DNA from: Solirubrobacterales bacterium
GTDB taxonomy: Bacteria; Actinomycetota; Thermoleophilia; Solirubrobacterales; Solirubrobacteraceae
Assembly: GCA_003133565.1 (NCBI GenBank)
Contig: PKYB01000092.1
Span: forward strand, 1-35,474
Length of the DNA stretch: 35,474 bases
Direction: 5' to 3'
In this document: in pieces, positions 17,086 to 27,779 of the stretch
Layout: each line of letters opens with the position of its first letter
Numbering within the stretch: position 1 is the first letter of the stretch
Translations under genes and position numbers: made by a program
The notes under the pieces: generated by a model
What the model saw: the letters and a program-made list of their open reading frames with translations, nothing else
The model's database searches: none
What the model was told of the DNA's origin: nothing

Positions 17086-18108
17086 TCAGGTTTCCGGTAC
17101 GCCGAGGCCCGGACCGCGAGGGACGGCGATCGCACCTTGGCGGACCGGGAAGGGCGAGGGTGGGCCTGCGAACAGCTCGAGCGTCGCTAGGCCGCACGGC
17201 GGCAGCGGTGACAGTGCCGCTGCCGCGTGGAGGGCAGCGGCGATCCCGAGCGCGCCGTCGTAGGTCGAGGAGAGGTAGACCTCGGCGCCGCTCGCGCGGA
17301 CCAGCGCGGCGGCAGCCAGCAGCCCGCTGATGCCGCCGCAGCGGCCGATCTTCAGGCACACGGCGTCGGCGACACGCGCGGTCAGCGCCCCCGGCAGCGC
17401 TGCGCTCTCATCGATTGCGATACGCACCGCGACCCGCTCGCGCAGATCCTGCGTGTCGCTGAGCCCACGAACGGGCTCCTCGACCAGCTCCAGTCCAAAG
17501 ACGCTCATGTCATCGAGCAGATCGACCGCGCGATCGACGCTCCAAGCTCCGTTCGCGTCGAGTCGCAGGCTCGCATCCGGACCGATCGCCGCGCGCACTC
17601 CACGCACGCGCTCGAGGTCGTCGCCGAGTCCCACCTTCAGCTTCACGCAGCTGTAGCCGGCCCGGACGGCGGCAGCGGCCGCCGCCGCAGCGACGTCGCG
17701 CTCGGCGGCGGCGATCGTCGCGTTGACCGCGACGCGCCGGGCCGGACGGTCGACGAGCAGATCGCAGACCGGGCGGCCGGCGCGCGTGCCCGCAAGGTCC
17801 CACAGCGCCAGGTCGATCGCCGCGAGGGCCTGGGGCAGGTCGGCAACCTCACGGCAGCGATCGAGCAGCGTGCCCGGCCTCGCCTGGGCGTCGGCCGCGA
17901 GCACCGGGCGATAGGCCGCCAGTGCCGCGAGGACGGCTTCGATGCTGACGCCGTCGTAGGACTCAAGCGGCGCGGCTTCGCCGCGGCCGGCGGCGCCATC
18001 GTCGTCGCGCAGCGTCACTTCGATCAAAGGGCGCACGTGCAGAACTCCGTGCGCGGTGCGTTGAGGCTCGCTGAAGCGCCGCTCCGTCTGCTTCAGCTCG
18101 AGGAGCAT
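17086..18108 (-). CDS. menC: o-Succinylbenzoate synthase (enolase superfamily)
   Basis: Dehydrates SHCHC to o-succinylbenzoate. The 340-residue protein shows enolase-superfamily signatures. Lysines sit in CVKLKVG, metal ligands in RLDANGAW (Asp), ELVEEP (Glu) and IAIDES (Asp), and the partner lysine is in VCLKIGRCGG. The fold is shared with dipeptide epimerases and N-acylamino-acid racemases, so sequence alone is ambiguous; its place in a menB-menA-menC operon decides it. ATG 18108 is used because it overlaps the menA stop (TGATG); an upstream in-frame extension lies within menA and is rejected. Confidence 0.9.
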   Translation of the reverse strand: MLLELKQTERRFSEPQRTAHGVLHVRPLIEVTLRDDDGAAGRGEAAPLESYDGVSIEAVLAALAAYRPVLAADAQARPGTLLDRCREVADLPQALAAIDLALWDLAGTRAGRPVCDLLVDRPARRVAVNATIAAAERDVAAAAAAAAVRAGYSCVKLKVGLGDDLERVRGVRAAIGPDASLRLDANGAWSVDRAVDLLDDMSVFGLELVEEPVRGLSDTQDLRERVAVRIAIDESAALPGALTARVADAVCLKIGRCGGISGLLAAAALVRASGAEVYLSSTYDGALGIAAALHAAAALSPLPPCGLATLELFAGPPSPFPVRQGAIAVPRGPGLGVPET

Positions 18109-18980
18109 CAGCTGGCGAGCACCCCGGCGCTGAGCGCGAGGCAGTAGAGCAGCGCAAGGATCCCCGTCTGGGCGAGCGCGGCGTTGAGCGTCGGTCCGTC
18201 GCTGTGGGTCCAGACGGTGCGCGCGACGCGGACGGCGAGCGGCACGGCGAGCACCGTCAGCAGAAGCCACGGCGACAGTGGCCCAGCCAGCCAGCAGATG
18301 AGACCCGAGGCAAACGCGACGGCGAGCATCGCCACGAACATCGAGCGCGTGCGCTCGCGGCCGAGGCGCACGGCGAGTGTCCGCTTGTTGGCGCGGCGAT
18401 CACTGTCGATATCGCGAATGTTGTTGACGACGAGGATCGCCGCGATCATCACACCGACCGGAATGGCGAGCACGAACGCTTCCCAGGGCAGCGAACGGCG
18501 CTGTACGTAATAGGAGCCGGTCACGGCAACGACGCCGAAGAAGAGGAAGACGAACAGCTCGCCGAGACCCTCGTAGCCGTAGGGCCTCGGTCCGCCGGTG
18601 TAGAGCACGCCGGCGAGGATCGACGCTGCGCCGACCGCGAGCAGCAGCCAGCCGGCGACGGCGATGAGATAGACGCCACAGAGCACGGCGAGACCGAACG
18701 TCGTGTAGGTCGCGACGAGCACCTGCCGCGGCGGCACGAGGCCACCGGCGGTGACGCGGACGGGGCCCAGGCGGTCCTCGGCGTCGGCGCCGCGGCGGGC
18801 ATCGGAGTAGTCGTTGGAGAGGTTCGTGCCGATCTGGATGAGCATCGCGCCGAGCAGGGCGGCGACGAAGGCGAGCGGATGCAGATGGCCCACGTGGATC
18901 GCCAGCGACGTCCCGACCAGGACCGGTGCGACGGCGGCCGGCAGCGTCCGCGGACGCGCCGCCGTGAGCCAGATCCTCAC
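18108..18980 (-). CDS. menA: 1,4-Dihydroxy-2-naphthoate polyprenyltransferase
   Basis: Membrane enzyme attaching the polyprenyl chain to DHNA to make demethylmenaquinone. The product is 290 residues with about eight or nine hydrophobic helices. The two prenyl-diphosphate/Mg-binding motifs of the UbiA superfamily are present: [12 protein letters not shown] near residue 53, and [22 protein letters not shown] near residue 186. The N-terminal [20 protein letters not shown] is typical of MenA. Its start overlaps the menB stop (ATGA, 18977-18980) and its stop overlaps the menC start. Confidence 0.95.
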   Translation of the reverse strand: MRIWLTAARPRTLPAAVAPVLVGTSLAIHVGHLHPLAFVAALLGAMLIQIGTNLSNDYSDARRGADAEDRLGPVRVTAGGLVPPRQVLVATYTTFGLAVLCGVYLIAVAGWLLLAVGAASILAGVLYTGGPRPYGYEGLGELFVFLFFGVVAVTGSYYVQRRSLPWEAFVLAIPVGVMIAAILVVNNIRDIDSDRRANKRTLAVRLGRERTRSMFVAMLAVAFASGLICWLAGPLSPWLLLTVLAVPLAVRVARTVWTHSDGPTLNAALAQTGILALLYCLALSAGVLAS

Positions 18981-19822
18981 GGGCGCCGCGGGAATCTCGA
19001 GAAGTCCGCTGGACGCTTCTCGGAGTAGGCGTCGCGTCCCTCGCGCGCCTCCTCACTGCCGTAGAACAGGAGGTTCGCGTCGTGGGCGAGCTGCTGGATT
19101 CCGGCCAGCCCGTCCTCGGCGGCGTTGAAGCTCGCCTTCAGCAGCCGCAGCGCGAACGGCGAGAGCGCGAGCATTTCGCGGCACCAAGCGACCGTCTCCG
19201 ACTCGAGTTGGGCCAGCGGCACGACGGTGTTGACGAGCCCCATCGCGAGCGCCTGCTGGGCGTCGTACTGGCGGCAGAGGAACCAGATCTCCTTCGCGCG
19301 TTTCTGGCCGACCTGCGCGGCGAGGATGCTCGCGCCGTAGCCGCCGTCGAACGATCCGACGCGCGGCCCGGTTTGCCCGAAGCGTGCGTTGTCGGCGGCG
19401 ATCGTCAAGTCGCAGACGACCTGCAGGACCTGGCCGCCGCCGATCGCGTAGCCGGCGACCATCGCGACGACGGGCTTCGGCGTACGGCGGATCTGGAGGT
19501 GCAGATCGGTGACGTGAAAGCGGCCGACGCCACCGGTGCCGGATTCCGGGTCCTCGAGGTAGCCCGAATCGCCACGGACTCGCTGGTCACCGCCCGAGCA
19601 GAACGCCTCCGGGCCTTCGCCGGTGAGGATGATCACGCCCACCGCCGCGTCCTCGCGGGCGCGGGTGAAAGCCTCGCTCAGCTCGATCACGGTCTGCGGG
19701 CGGAACGCGTTGCGCACCTCGGGACGGTTGATCGTGATCTTCGCGATCTGCGGATCGGGCTCGCCCGAGCGCTCATAGCGGATATCGCGATACTCGCCGG
19801 CAGACTGCCACTCGACGGACAC
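18977..19822 (-). CDS. menB: 1,4-Dihydroxy-2-naphthoyl-CoA synthase
   Basis: Crotonase-fold enzyme closing the second ring: o-succinylbenzoyl-CoA to DHNA-CoA. The 281 residues include [58 protein letters not shown] and the C-terminal [17 protein letters not shown]. The glycine in FGQTGP, where the mycobacterial type has an aspartate, marks the bicarbonate-dependent class I MenB. The start is GTG (19822-19820). A minus-strand TAGCCT box lies 6 bases upstream, so the transcript is probably leaderless. It heads the menB-menA-menC operon and shares its -10 palindrome with divergent menE. Confidence 0.97.
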   Translation of the reverse strand: MSVEWQSAGEYRDIRYERSGEPDPQIAKITINRPEVRNAFRPQTVIELSEAFTRAREDAAVGVIILTGEGPEAFCSGGDQRVRGDSGYLEDPESGTGGVGRFHVTDLHLQIRRTPKPVVAMVAGYAIGGGQVLQVVCDLTIAADNARFGQTGPRVGSFDGGYGASILAAQVGQKRAKEIWFLCRQYDAQQALAMGLVNTVVPLAQLESETVAWCREMLALSPFALRLLKASFNAAEDGLAGIQQLAHDANLLFYGSEEAREGRDAYSEKRPADFSRFPRRP

Positions 19823-19828
19823 GGCGCA

Positions 19829-19838
19829 AGGCTAGCCT
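19829..19838. promoter_or_regulatory. Palindromic bidirectional -10 element for menB and menE
   Basis: AGGCTAGCCT is a perfect 10-bp palindrome, so TAGCCT reads on both strands: 19833-19838 on plus and 19834-19829 on minus. On plus, 7 bases separate it from GTG 19846 (menE). On minus, 6 bases separate it from GTG 19822 (menB). Both distances suit leaderless initiation. The two promoters cannot be occupied at once if this is right. Confidence 0.65.
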
Positions 19839-19845
19839 GTTGAGC

Positions 19846-21141
19846 GTGCGACCGTGGTCGGGACTCTGGGCAGGCGACGCGCTGGGCCAGCGTGTCGCCG
19901 TTGAGACGCCGTCTGGCGTCCTCGTCTATGACGAGTTGGAGCGGATGAGCCGTGCGGCTGCGCGGGAAATCGGGGTGGCGCCGGGGGAGGCCGTCGCGAT
20001 CGCTCTGCCCGCGGGACTGGATTTCGTCATCGCCCTGCACGCCTGTTTTGCGGCGGGCGCGGTTGCGGTGCCGGTCGATCTGCGCGAGCCGCGGGGGCAG
20101 TGGCCGCGTGAGGGCATCGCGGCGGTCATCGATCGCCCGCTCGCCTGCTCGGGGGCTGCGCTCGACGTTCGCGCGCACGAGCTCGACGACATTGCGGTGA
20201 TTGTGCGGACCTCCGGGACGAGCGGAGCGGCGAGGAGCGTTCCGCTGACCTATGGGAACTTTCTCTGGAGCGCGATCGGCTCGGCGGTGACGCTTGGCCT
20301 CGATCCGCAGGAGCGCTGGCTCTGCACGCTGCCGCTGGTGCATATCGGCGGCCTGTCGATTCTGATCCGCAGCGCGATCTATGGCACCACCGCGGTGGTC
20401 CACGAGCGCTTCGAGGTCGATGCCGCGCTCGCCGCGCTGATGGAGGATCAGATCACGCTCGTCTCGGTCGTTGCGACGACGCTCGCGCGCCTCCTCGACG
20501 CGGGCCTCGAACGGCCGCCGTGGCTGCGCTGTGCGCTTGCCGGCGGCGGGCCGGTGCCGGGGGCGCTGATCGAGCGTGCAGCGCGGGCGGGCGTCAGCGT
20601 CAGTCAGACCTACGGCCTCACCGAGTCCTGCTCGCAGGTCGCGACGCAGCGCCCGGGCGCCGGAGCGTCGAGCGCCGATAGCGGGCCGCCGCTCTTCTGT
20701 ACGCGCGTCCAGATCGCGCCCGATGGCGAGATCCTCGTCGGCGGTCCGACGGTTTCGCCCGCTTTCGCGCCGGTGCTCGCGACGGGCGATCTCGGCGAGA
20801 TCGATGACGAGGGGAACCTGCGGGTGATCGGTCGCAAGGCGGACACGATCATCAGCGGTGGCGAGAACGTGGCGCCCGATGAGGTTGAAGCCGTGCTCTG
20901 CGAGCACCCGGCGGTGGTCGAGGCGGCGGTCTTCGGCGTCGCCGATTCGCAGTGGGGCGAAGCGGTCCACGCACACGTCATCCTGCGGAGCGCGCTGAGC
21001 AGCGAAGCGCTGCACGAGCACTGCCGGGCGCGGCTCGCGCCCTACAAAGTGCCGAAGCAGATCACGGTCGTCGAAGCGCTGCCGCGGACCGCCTCGGGCA
21101 AGCTCCGCCGCGCTGAGCTGAGCACATCCGTGCGGATATGA
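19846..21141 (+). CDS. menE: o-Succinylbenzoate-CoA ligase
   Basis: Adenylate-forming enzyme activating o-succinylbenzoate to its CoA thioester. The product is 431 residues. ANL motifs are the P-loop RTSGTSGAARSVPLTYGN (the usual lysine position is arginine), QTYGLTES, ATGDLGEIDDEGN, GRKADTIISGGENVAPDEVE and PRTASGKLRR with the catalytic Lys near 419. GTG 19846 is preferred to TTG 19840 because TAGCCT ends at 19838, placing the transcript start on the GTG. Its N-terminus is short compared with other ANL enzymes, as is common for MenE. It is divergent from the menBAC operon; the stop overlaps the promoter of the next gene. Confidence 0.93.
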   Translation: MRPWSGLWAGDALGQRVAVETPSGVLVYDELERMSRAAAREIGVAPGEAVAIALPAGLDFVIALHACFAAGAVAVPVDLREPRGQWPREGIAAVIDRPLACSGAALDVRAHELDDIAVIVRTSGTSGAARSVPLTYGNFLWSAIGSAVTLGLDPQERWLCTLPLVHIGGLSILIRSAIYGTTAVVHERFEVDAALAALMEDQITLVSVVATTLARLLDAGLERPPWLRCALAGGGPVPGALIERAARAGVSVSQTYGLTESCSQVATQRPGAGASSADSGPPLFCTRVQIAPDGEILVGGPTVSPAFAPVLATGDLGEIDDEGNLRVIGRKADTIISGGENVAPDEVEAVLCEHPAVVEAAVFGVADSQWGEAVHAHVILRSALSSEALHEHCRARLAPYKVPKQITVVEALPRTASGKLRRAELSTSVRI

Positions 21142-21142
21142 T
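21137..21142 (+). promoter_or_regulatory. -10 box TATGAT
   Basis: TATGAT is a near-consensus -10 box, followed by 7 bases and ATG 21150. It overlaps the menE stop codon (21139-21141). Confidence 0.6.
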
Positions 21143-21149
21143 CGCCGCG

Positions 21150-21569
21150 ATGCGTCGCGTCGCCGGCTTTCGTATCGCCCTGGTGGCGCTCTCGTTGCTC
21201 GGCGCCCCGGCACTCGCGCTCGCCACAACCGCCAAGAATCGCTTGGTCGGCAACTGCACGCAGTCCCAGAGCGCGCCGAAGACGATCGTCCTTGCGTGCG
21301 CCGACGCCAACGCGCTGGTCATCCACATCCACTGGAGCAAGTTCGGCGGCGCCAAGGCGAGCGGCAGCGGCACCTACTCGGTAAACGGCTGCACGCCGGA
21401 CTGCGTTGCCGGCAAGTTCAAGAACTACAAGGTCACGCTCGTCGCCTCGCAAGCGAAGCCCTGTGGCGAAGTCAACGACTATCGCGCGCTGGCGCTGACG
21501 TTCGTGGCGACGGCGCCACCGGCGACGCGCTCGCCGCTGAAATACGCGCTCTACTGCCCGATCGGATGA
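21150..21569 (+). CDS. Small secreted cysteine-containing protein
   Basis: A 139-residue protein with a clear signal peptide (MRRVAGFRIALVALSLLG, cleavage near ALALA-TT around residue 25). The mature part has six cysteines, including GNCTQ, VLACADAN, NGCTPDC, KPCGE and LYCPIG, and aromatic-rich IHWSKFGGAKASGSGTYSVN. It resembles small secreted actinobacterial proteins of unknown role with the ACADAN motif; no function is assigned. ATG 21150 is chosen over ATG 21138 because TATGAT lies 7 bases upstream and the signal peptide then starts with the basic residues. The stop overlaps the next start (ATGA). Confidence 0.75.
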   Translation: MRRVAGFRIALVALSLLGAPALALATTAKNRLVGNCTQSQSAPKTIVLACADANALVIHIHWSKFGGAKASGSGTYSVNGCTPDCVAGKFKNYKVTLVASQAKPCGEVNDYRALALTFVATAPPATRSPLKYALYCPIG

Positions 21570-22399
21570 CCGAGCCGGACCCCGACGCTGACCGCGAGCG
21601 CCGCGACTGCCTCGAGCAGTGGGACGCGGCCGCCGGCGGCTGGGACAAGGGAGGAGTCTGGATGCGCGAGCGCGCCGCCGCCGTCTCGCACTGGCTGATC
21701 GACGCAATCGAGCCCGAGCCGGGCCAGCAGCTGCTCGAGCTCGCCGCCGGCCCAGGCGAGACCGGCTTTCTCGCCGCCGAGCTCATCGCTCCCGGCGGCA
21801 CCCTGATCTGTAGCGACCAGTCGGAGGCGATGCTTGAGGTTGCGCGCACGCGCGCAACCGAGCTCGGTCTGACGAACGTCACCTTTCGCGTGATCAACGC
21901 CGAATCGATCGACCTACCGGTCGCCAGCGTCGACGGGGTGCTCTGCCGCTGGGGCTACATGCTGATGGTCGACCCACTGGCGGCGTTCGTTGAGACGCGT
22001 CGCGTGCTGAAGCCCGGTGGGCACCTATCGCTGGCGTGCTGGGCTGAGCCGGCCGCGAACCAGTGGCTTGCCGTTCCGCGCGCGGTGCTGATCGAGCACG
22101 GCCTGGCGGAGCCGTCGCCGCCCGACGCGCCGGGCGTGTTTGCGCTCGCGGACCCCCAGCGGCTGCGCGCGCTGCTCGAGGACGCGGGTTTTGGCGAGAT
22201 CGAGGTGGACGCGGTCGAGCTCGACTTTGGCGGCGACAGCTTCGACGAATGGTGGGAGATCATGCTCCAGATGTCGCCTGTGGGCGCGGCCGTACGCGCC
22301 GCCACTCCCGAGCTCCGTCGTGCGGTGGCGGCCGAGGTCGCGAAGCGACTCAGCGCCGAGCGCACCGCGCGGACGCTGGTGGCGCTGGCGAGCGCCTGA
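21566..22399 (+). CDS. Class I SAM-dependent methyltransferase
   Basis: A 277-residue methyltransferase. Motif I LELAAGPGETG (about residue 52), an acidic motif II in LICSDQSEAMLEVAR, NAESIDLP with SVDGVLCRWGYMLM, and RVLKPGGHLSLACW match the Methyltransf_11 group. It is translationally coupled to the secreted protein (ATGA 21566-21569). It could supply the demethylmenaquinone methylation step, because the cluster otherwise lacks MenG. It lacks UbiE/MenG features such as a GLRNV-like segment, so that is only a possibility. A longer upstream frame lies inside the preceding gene. Confidence 0.82.
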   Translation: MTEPDPDADRERRDCLEQWDAAAGGWDKGGVWMRERAAAVSHWLIDAIEPEPGQQLLELAAGPGETGFLAAELIAPGGTLICSDQSEAMLEVARTRATELGLTNVTFRVINAESIDLPVASVDGVLCRWGYMLMVDPLAAFVETRRVLKPGGHLSLACWAEPAANQWLAVPRAVLIEHGLAEPSPPDAPGVFALADPQRLRALLEDAGFGEIEVDAVELDFGGDSFDEWWEIMLQMSPVGAAVRAATPELRRAVAAEVAKRLSAERTARTLVALASA

Positions 22400-22453
22400 G
22401 TCGTGAAGCGCGCGGCCGCGGCGGCCGACCACCGCCCAAAGACGGCGAGTAGA

Positions 22454-22459
22454 TAGCCT
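22454..22459 (+). promoter_or_regulatory. -10 box TAGCCT of ilvC
   Basis: TAGCCT followed by 7 bases and ATG 22467, consistent with a leaderless ilvC transcript. No good -35 is seen. Confidence 0.6.
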
Positions 22460-22466
22460 GCTTGCC

Positions 22467-23453
22467 ATGATCTATGACGATGACGCAGACCTCACGCAGC
22501 TCGACGGCAAGACCGTCGCGATTATCGGCTACGGCTCGCAGGGCCACGCCCACGCACTGAACCTCAAGGAGTCCGGCGTCAACGTCGTGGTGGGCCTGCG
22601 CGAGGGCTCCGAATCGGTCGCGGCGGCGCGCGAGGCCGGCCTCGAGGTGCTGCCGATCGTCGAGGCGGCGAGCCGCGGCGACCTCGTGATGATTCTCGTC
22701 CCCGACGAGCTTCACCACGCCGTCTGGGAGGAGCTCCGCGACGGCATTGCCGACGGCAACATGCTGCTCTTCGGCCATGGCTTCTCGATCCACTACGGCG
22801 AGGTCGTGCCGCCGCCCGGCGTCGATGTCGCGCTCGTCGCGCCCAAGGGCCCGGGCCATTTGGTGCGGCGCCAATACCTCGAGGGCTCCGGTGTTCCGGC
22901 GCTCGTCGCGATTCAACAGGACCCGAGCGGTCACGCCCGCGACCTCGCGCTCGCCTATGCCAAGGGCATTGGCGCGACGCGCGCCGGTGTCATCGAGACG
23001 ACCTTCAAGGACGAGACCGAGACCGACCTGTTCGGCGAGCAGGCTGTGCTCTGCGGCGGCGTCTCAGAGCTCGTGCAGGCCGGCTTCGAGACGCTCGTCG
23101 CGGCCGGCTATGACCCGGAAATGGCCTACTTCGAGTGCCTCCATGAGGTCAAGCTGATCGTCGATTTGATCTATGAGAAGGGCCTTGCCGGGATGCGCTA
23201 CTCGATCTCCAACACCGCCGAATACGGCGACTACACGCGGGGCAAGCGGGTGGTCACCGAGGAAACGCGGGCCAGCATGCGCCGGATCCTCGGCGAGATT
23301 CAGTCCGGTGAGTTCGCGCGCGAGTGGATCGCCGAGAATCGCGCCGGGCAGGAGAGCTTCAAGCGCATGCGCGCTGAGCAGGCCGGGACCGAGATCGAGG
23401 TCGTCGGCGCCGAGTTGCGCTCGCACATGGACTGGATCGACCCGAACTTCTAG
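22467..23453 (+). CDS. ilvC: Ketol-acid reductoisomerase, class I
   Basis: Isomerises and reduces acetolactate or acetohydroxybutyrate with NADPH and Mg in valine, leucine and isoleucine synthesis. The 328 residues fit class I. Signatures are [20 protein letters not shown] with VGLREGSES for the NADPH phosphate, and [14 protein letters not shown]. The knotted domain has [17 protein letters not shown], a second metal glutamate in [15 protein letters not shown], and [12 protein letters not shown]. It is about 12 kb from ilvBN, separated by menaquinone genes. Its stop overlaps the GTG of the next gene. Confidence 0.97.
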   Translation: MIYDDDADLTQLDGKTVAIIGYGSQGHAHALNLKESGVNVVVGLREGSESVAAAREAGLEVLPIVEAASRGDLVMILVPDELHHAVWEELRDGIADGNMLLFGHGFSIHYGEVVPPPGVDVALVAPKGPGHLVRRQYLEGSGVPALVAIQQDPSGHARDLALAYAKGIGATRAGVIETTFKDETETDLFGEQAVLCGGVSELVQAGFETLVAAGYDPEMAYFECLHEVKLIVDLIYEKGLAGMRYSISNTAEYGDYTRGKRVVTEETRASMRRILGEIQSGEFAREWIAENRAGQESFKRMRAEQAGTEIEVVGAELRSHMDWIDPNF

Positions 23454-24022
23454 TGCTCGCGTACGTGTTCTGGCACCGGCCCGGGGCCGGCGTCGCGCCG
23501 GCGGAGTATGAGGCGGCGAACGTGCGATTTCAGCGCTCGCTCGCCGCGCACGCGCCCGGCGGGTTCCTCGGCTCGGCGTGCCTGCGCGCGGCCGAGCTGC
23601 CCTGGCTCGGCGACGGCGGGCCGGGCTATGAGGACTGGTACCTGGTCGAGGACTTCGCCGCGCTTGGCGTGCTGAACGAGGCGGCGATTGGACGCGGCCC
23701 GAAGACGGCGCACGACGCCGCGGCCCGGCTTTCGCGCGAAGGGAGCGCAGGCATCTATCGGATGCTCGACGGGTCGGCGAGCCTCGAGCAGGTGGCGTTT
23801 GCGAGCTGGATCGCGCCGCCGTGGGGCGATCATCAGCTGTTGCTGGACGACTTCTTTGCCGACGAGATCGACCCTCAGCAGGCGAGCCTGTGGCGCCGCC
23901 AGCTCGCGCTCGGCCCTGGCGCCGAGCTCTGCCTGCTCACGGCCACGCTGCCCGAGGGTCTGAGCGGTCGGCGGCTGCCTGCGCACTGGCACGTCGAGGT
24001 TGGCATTCGCGCGGCGTTGTGA
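23453..24022 (+). CDS. Conserved-looking protein of unknown function, coupled to ilvC
   Basis: A 189-residue soluble protein starting with GTG inside the ilvC stop (TAGTG, 23451-23455). No signal peptide or membrane helix. It has MLAYVFWHRP at the start, YEDWYLVEDFAALGVLNEAA in the middle and PAHWHVEVGIRAAL at the end. The layout of two similar halves, each beginning with a hydrophobic strand and an aromatic-rich segment, suggests a duplicated ferredoxin-like fold (inference). I do not recognise the family. The serC promoter lies across its 3' end. Confidence 0.72.
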   Translation: MLAYVFWHRPGAGVAPAEYEAANVRFQRSLAAHAPGGFLGSACLRAAELPWLGDGGPGYEDWYLVEDFAALGVLNEAAIGRGPKTAHDAAARLSREGSAGIYRMLDGSASLEQVAFASWIAPPWGDHQLLLDDFFADEIDPQQASLWRRQLALGPGAELCLLTATLPEGLSGRRLPAHWHVEVGIRAAL

Positions 24023-24030
24023 GCTAGACT
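24000..24030 (+). promoter_or_regulatory. Promoter of serC-serA
   Basis: TTGGCA (24000-24005) and TAGACT (24025-24030), 19 bases apart, predict a transcript start near 24037, just before the ZTP aptamer. The -35 lies within the end of the preceding gene. Confidence 0.55.
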
Positions 24031-24039
24031 TCCACGGAC

Positions 24040-26895
<2,856 letters not shown>

Positions 26896-26899
<4 letters not shown>

Positions 26900-27594
26900 C
26901 GCCTCGGGGCCTACCGGGCGCCGCGGAGGCTGGGGATGCAGCGGCGGCGCTCGCCCGGCACGATTCGTACTGGCCGGCGCAGCTCGCCGTGCTGACGACG
27001 ATCCTGCTGGATCTCGACCTGCCGGACAAGCTCACGCTCCACCCGATCTGGCTGCTGCCGGCGTTTGAAGGCGCGCTGCTCCTGGGTCTGATCGTGACGA
27101 CGCCGCGCAGGGGCGAGCGACCGCATCGCTACCGGCGTTGGGTGGCGATAGCCCTGATCGGAATTGTGAGCGCCGTGAACCTGCTGTCGCTGGGTTTGCT
27201 GACGCACTACCTGCTCCACACGGGGGCCAACGTGGATGGCCGGCAGTTGATCCTCGCCGGCGTCGAGATCTGGGTCACGAACATCCTGCTCTTCGCCGTC
27301 TGGTACTGGGAGCTCGATCGCGGCGGCCCGCAGGGGCGGAAGCTCACCGGTGCGGATGCGCCAGCGCCCGATTTCCTCTTCCCGCAGATGACCGAGGAGC
27401 GCCTCGGCCGCTGGGACTGGCGCGCGGGGTTTGTCGACTACCTCTACGTGTCGTTCACGAACGTCAGCGCGTTCAGCCCGACAGACACGATGCCGCTCAG
27501 TGCCAGCGCCAAAATGCTGATGCTGATCCAGGCGACGATCGCGATCGTGACGATCGGCCTGGTCGTGGCGCGGGCCGTCAACATCCTCGCCTGA
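26896..27594 (+). CDS. Integral membrane protein, ion-channel-like C-terminus
   Basis: A 232-residue protein with about five or six hydrophobic segments. The first soluble stretch is short. The C-terminal part reads VDYLYVSFTNVSAFSPTDTMPLS followed by a final long helix, an arrangement reminiscent of DUF1345 or two-helix potassium-channel pore regions. No selectivity-filter GYG is present, so a channel function is not claimed. It is translationally coupled to serA (ATGA 26896-26899), hence probably also under the ZTP riboswitch. Confidence 0.72.
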
Positions 27595-27611
27595 GCACCG
27601 CGCTCTGACTC

Positions 27612-27641
27612 TTGCCGGTGGCCCAGCGACGATGCTAGGCT
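27612..27641 (+). promoter_or_regulatory. Promoter of the leuA leader transcript
   Basis: TTGCCG (27612-27617) and TAGGCT (27636-27641), 18 bases apart. The -10 box is 8 bases before ATG 27650 of the leader peptide, so the mRNA probably begins at or within two bases of that start codon. Confidence 0.6.
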
Positions 27642-27649
27642 CTCCTGGC

Positions 27650-27706
27650 ATGACGTTCCGCACGTCCCTTGCCCTGCTTCTCCTCCTCCCCCTTCGGGGG
27701 GAATAG
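27650..27706 (+). CDS. leuL: Leucine-rich leader peptide of leuA
   Basis: An 18-codon ORF encodes MTFRTSLALLLLLPLRGE. Seven of 18 residues are leucine, with five in a row (CTG CTT CTC CTC CTC). Three of the seven leucine codons are CTT, unusual in this GC-rich genome. It ends 73 bases before leuA and directly follows a promoter. Runs of leucine codons before leuA are the classic sign of attenuation: charged tRNA(Leu) shortage stalls the ribosome on the run and changes downstream folding. The gene symbol is by analogy with other leu leader peptides. Confidence 0.85.
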   Translation: MTFRTSLALLLLLPLRGE

Positions 27707-27728
27707 CGCGTGGCGGCCGCGTAGCCGC
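27687..27728 (+). promoter_or_regulatory. Hairpins of the leuA attenuator leader
   Basis: TCCCCC (27687-27692) and GGGGGA (27697-27702) form a 6-bp stem closed by a UUCG tetraloop. It overlaps codons 13 to 18 of the leader peptide, just after the leucine run. A second stem GCGGC (27713-27717)/GCCGC (27724-27728) follows. There is no T tract, so translational rather than transcriptional attenuation is favoured. Confidence 0.65.
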
Positions 27729-27779
27729 AAACCCACTGGAGAGGAAGCCGCAGGACGAACGCGAAAGGCGAGGAACATC

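Noticed and set aside
19687-21228. 513-codon minus-strand frame over menE
   Set aside because: Antisense shadow of menE; composition typical of high-GC shadows.
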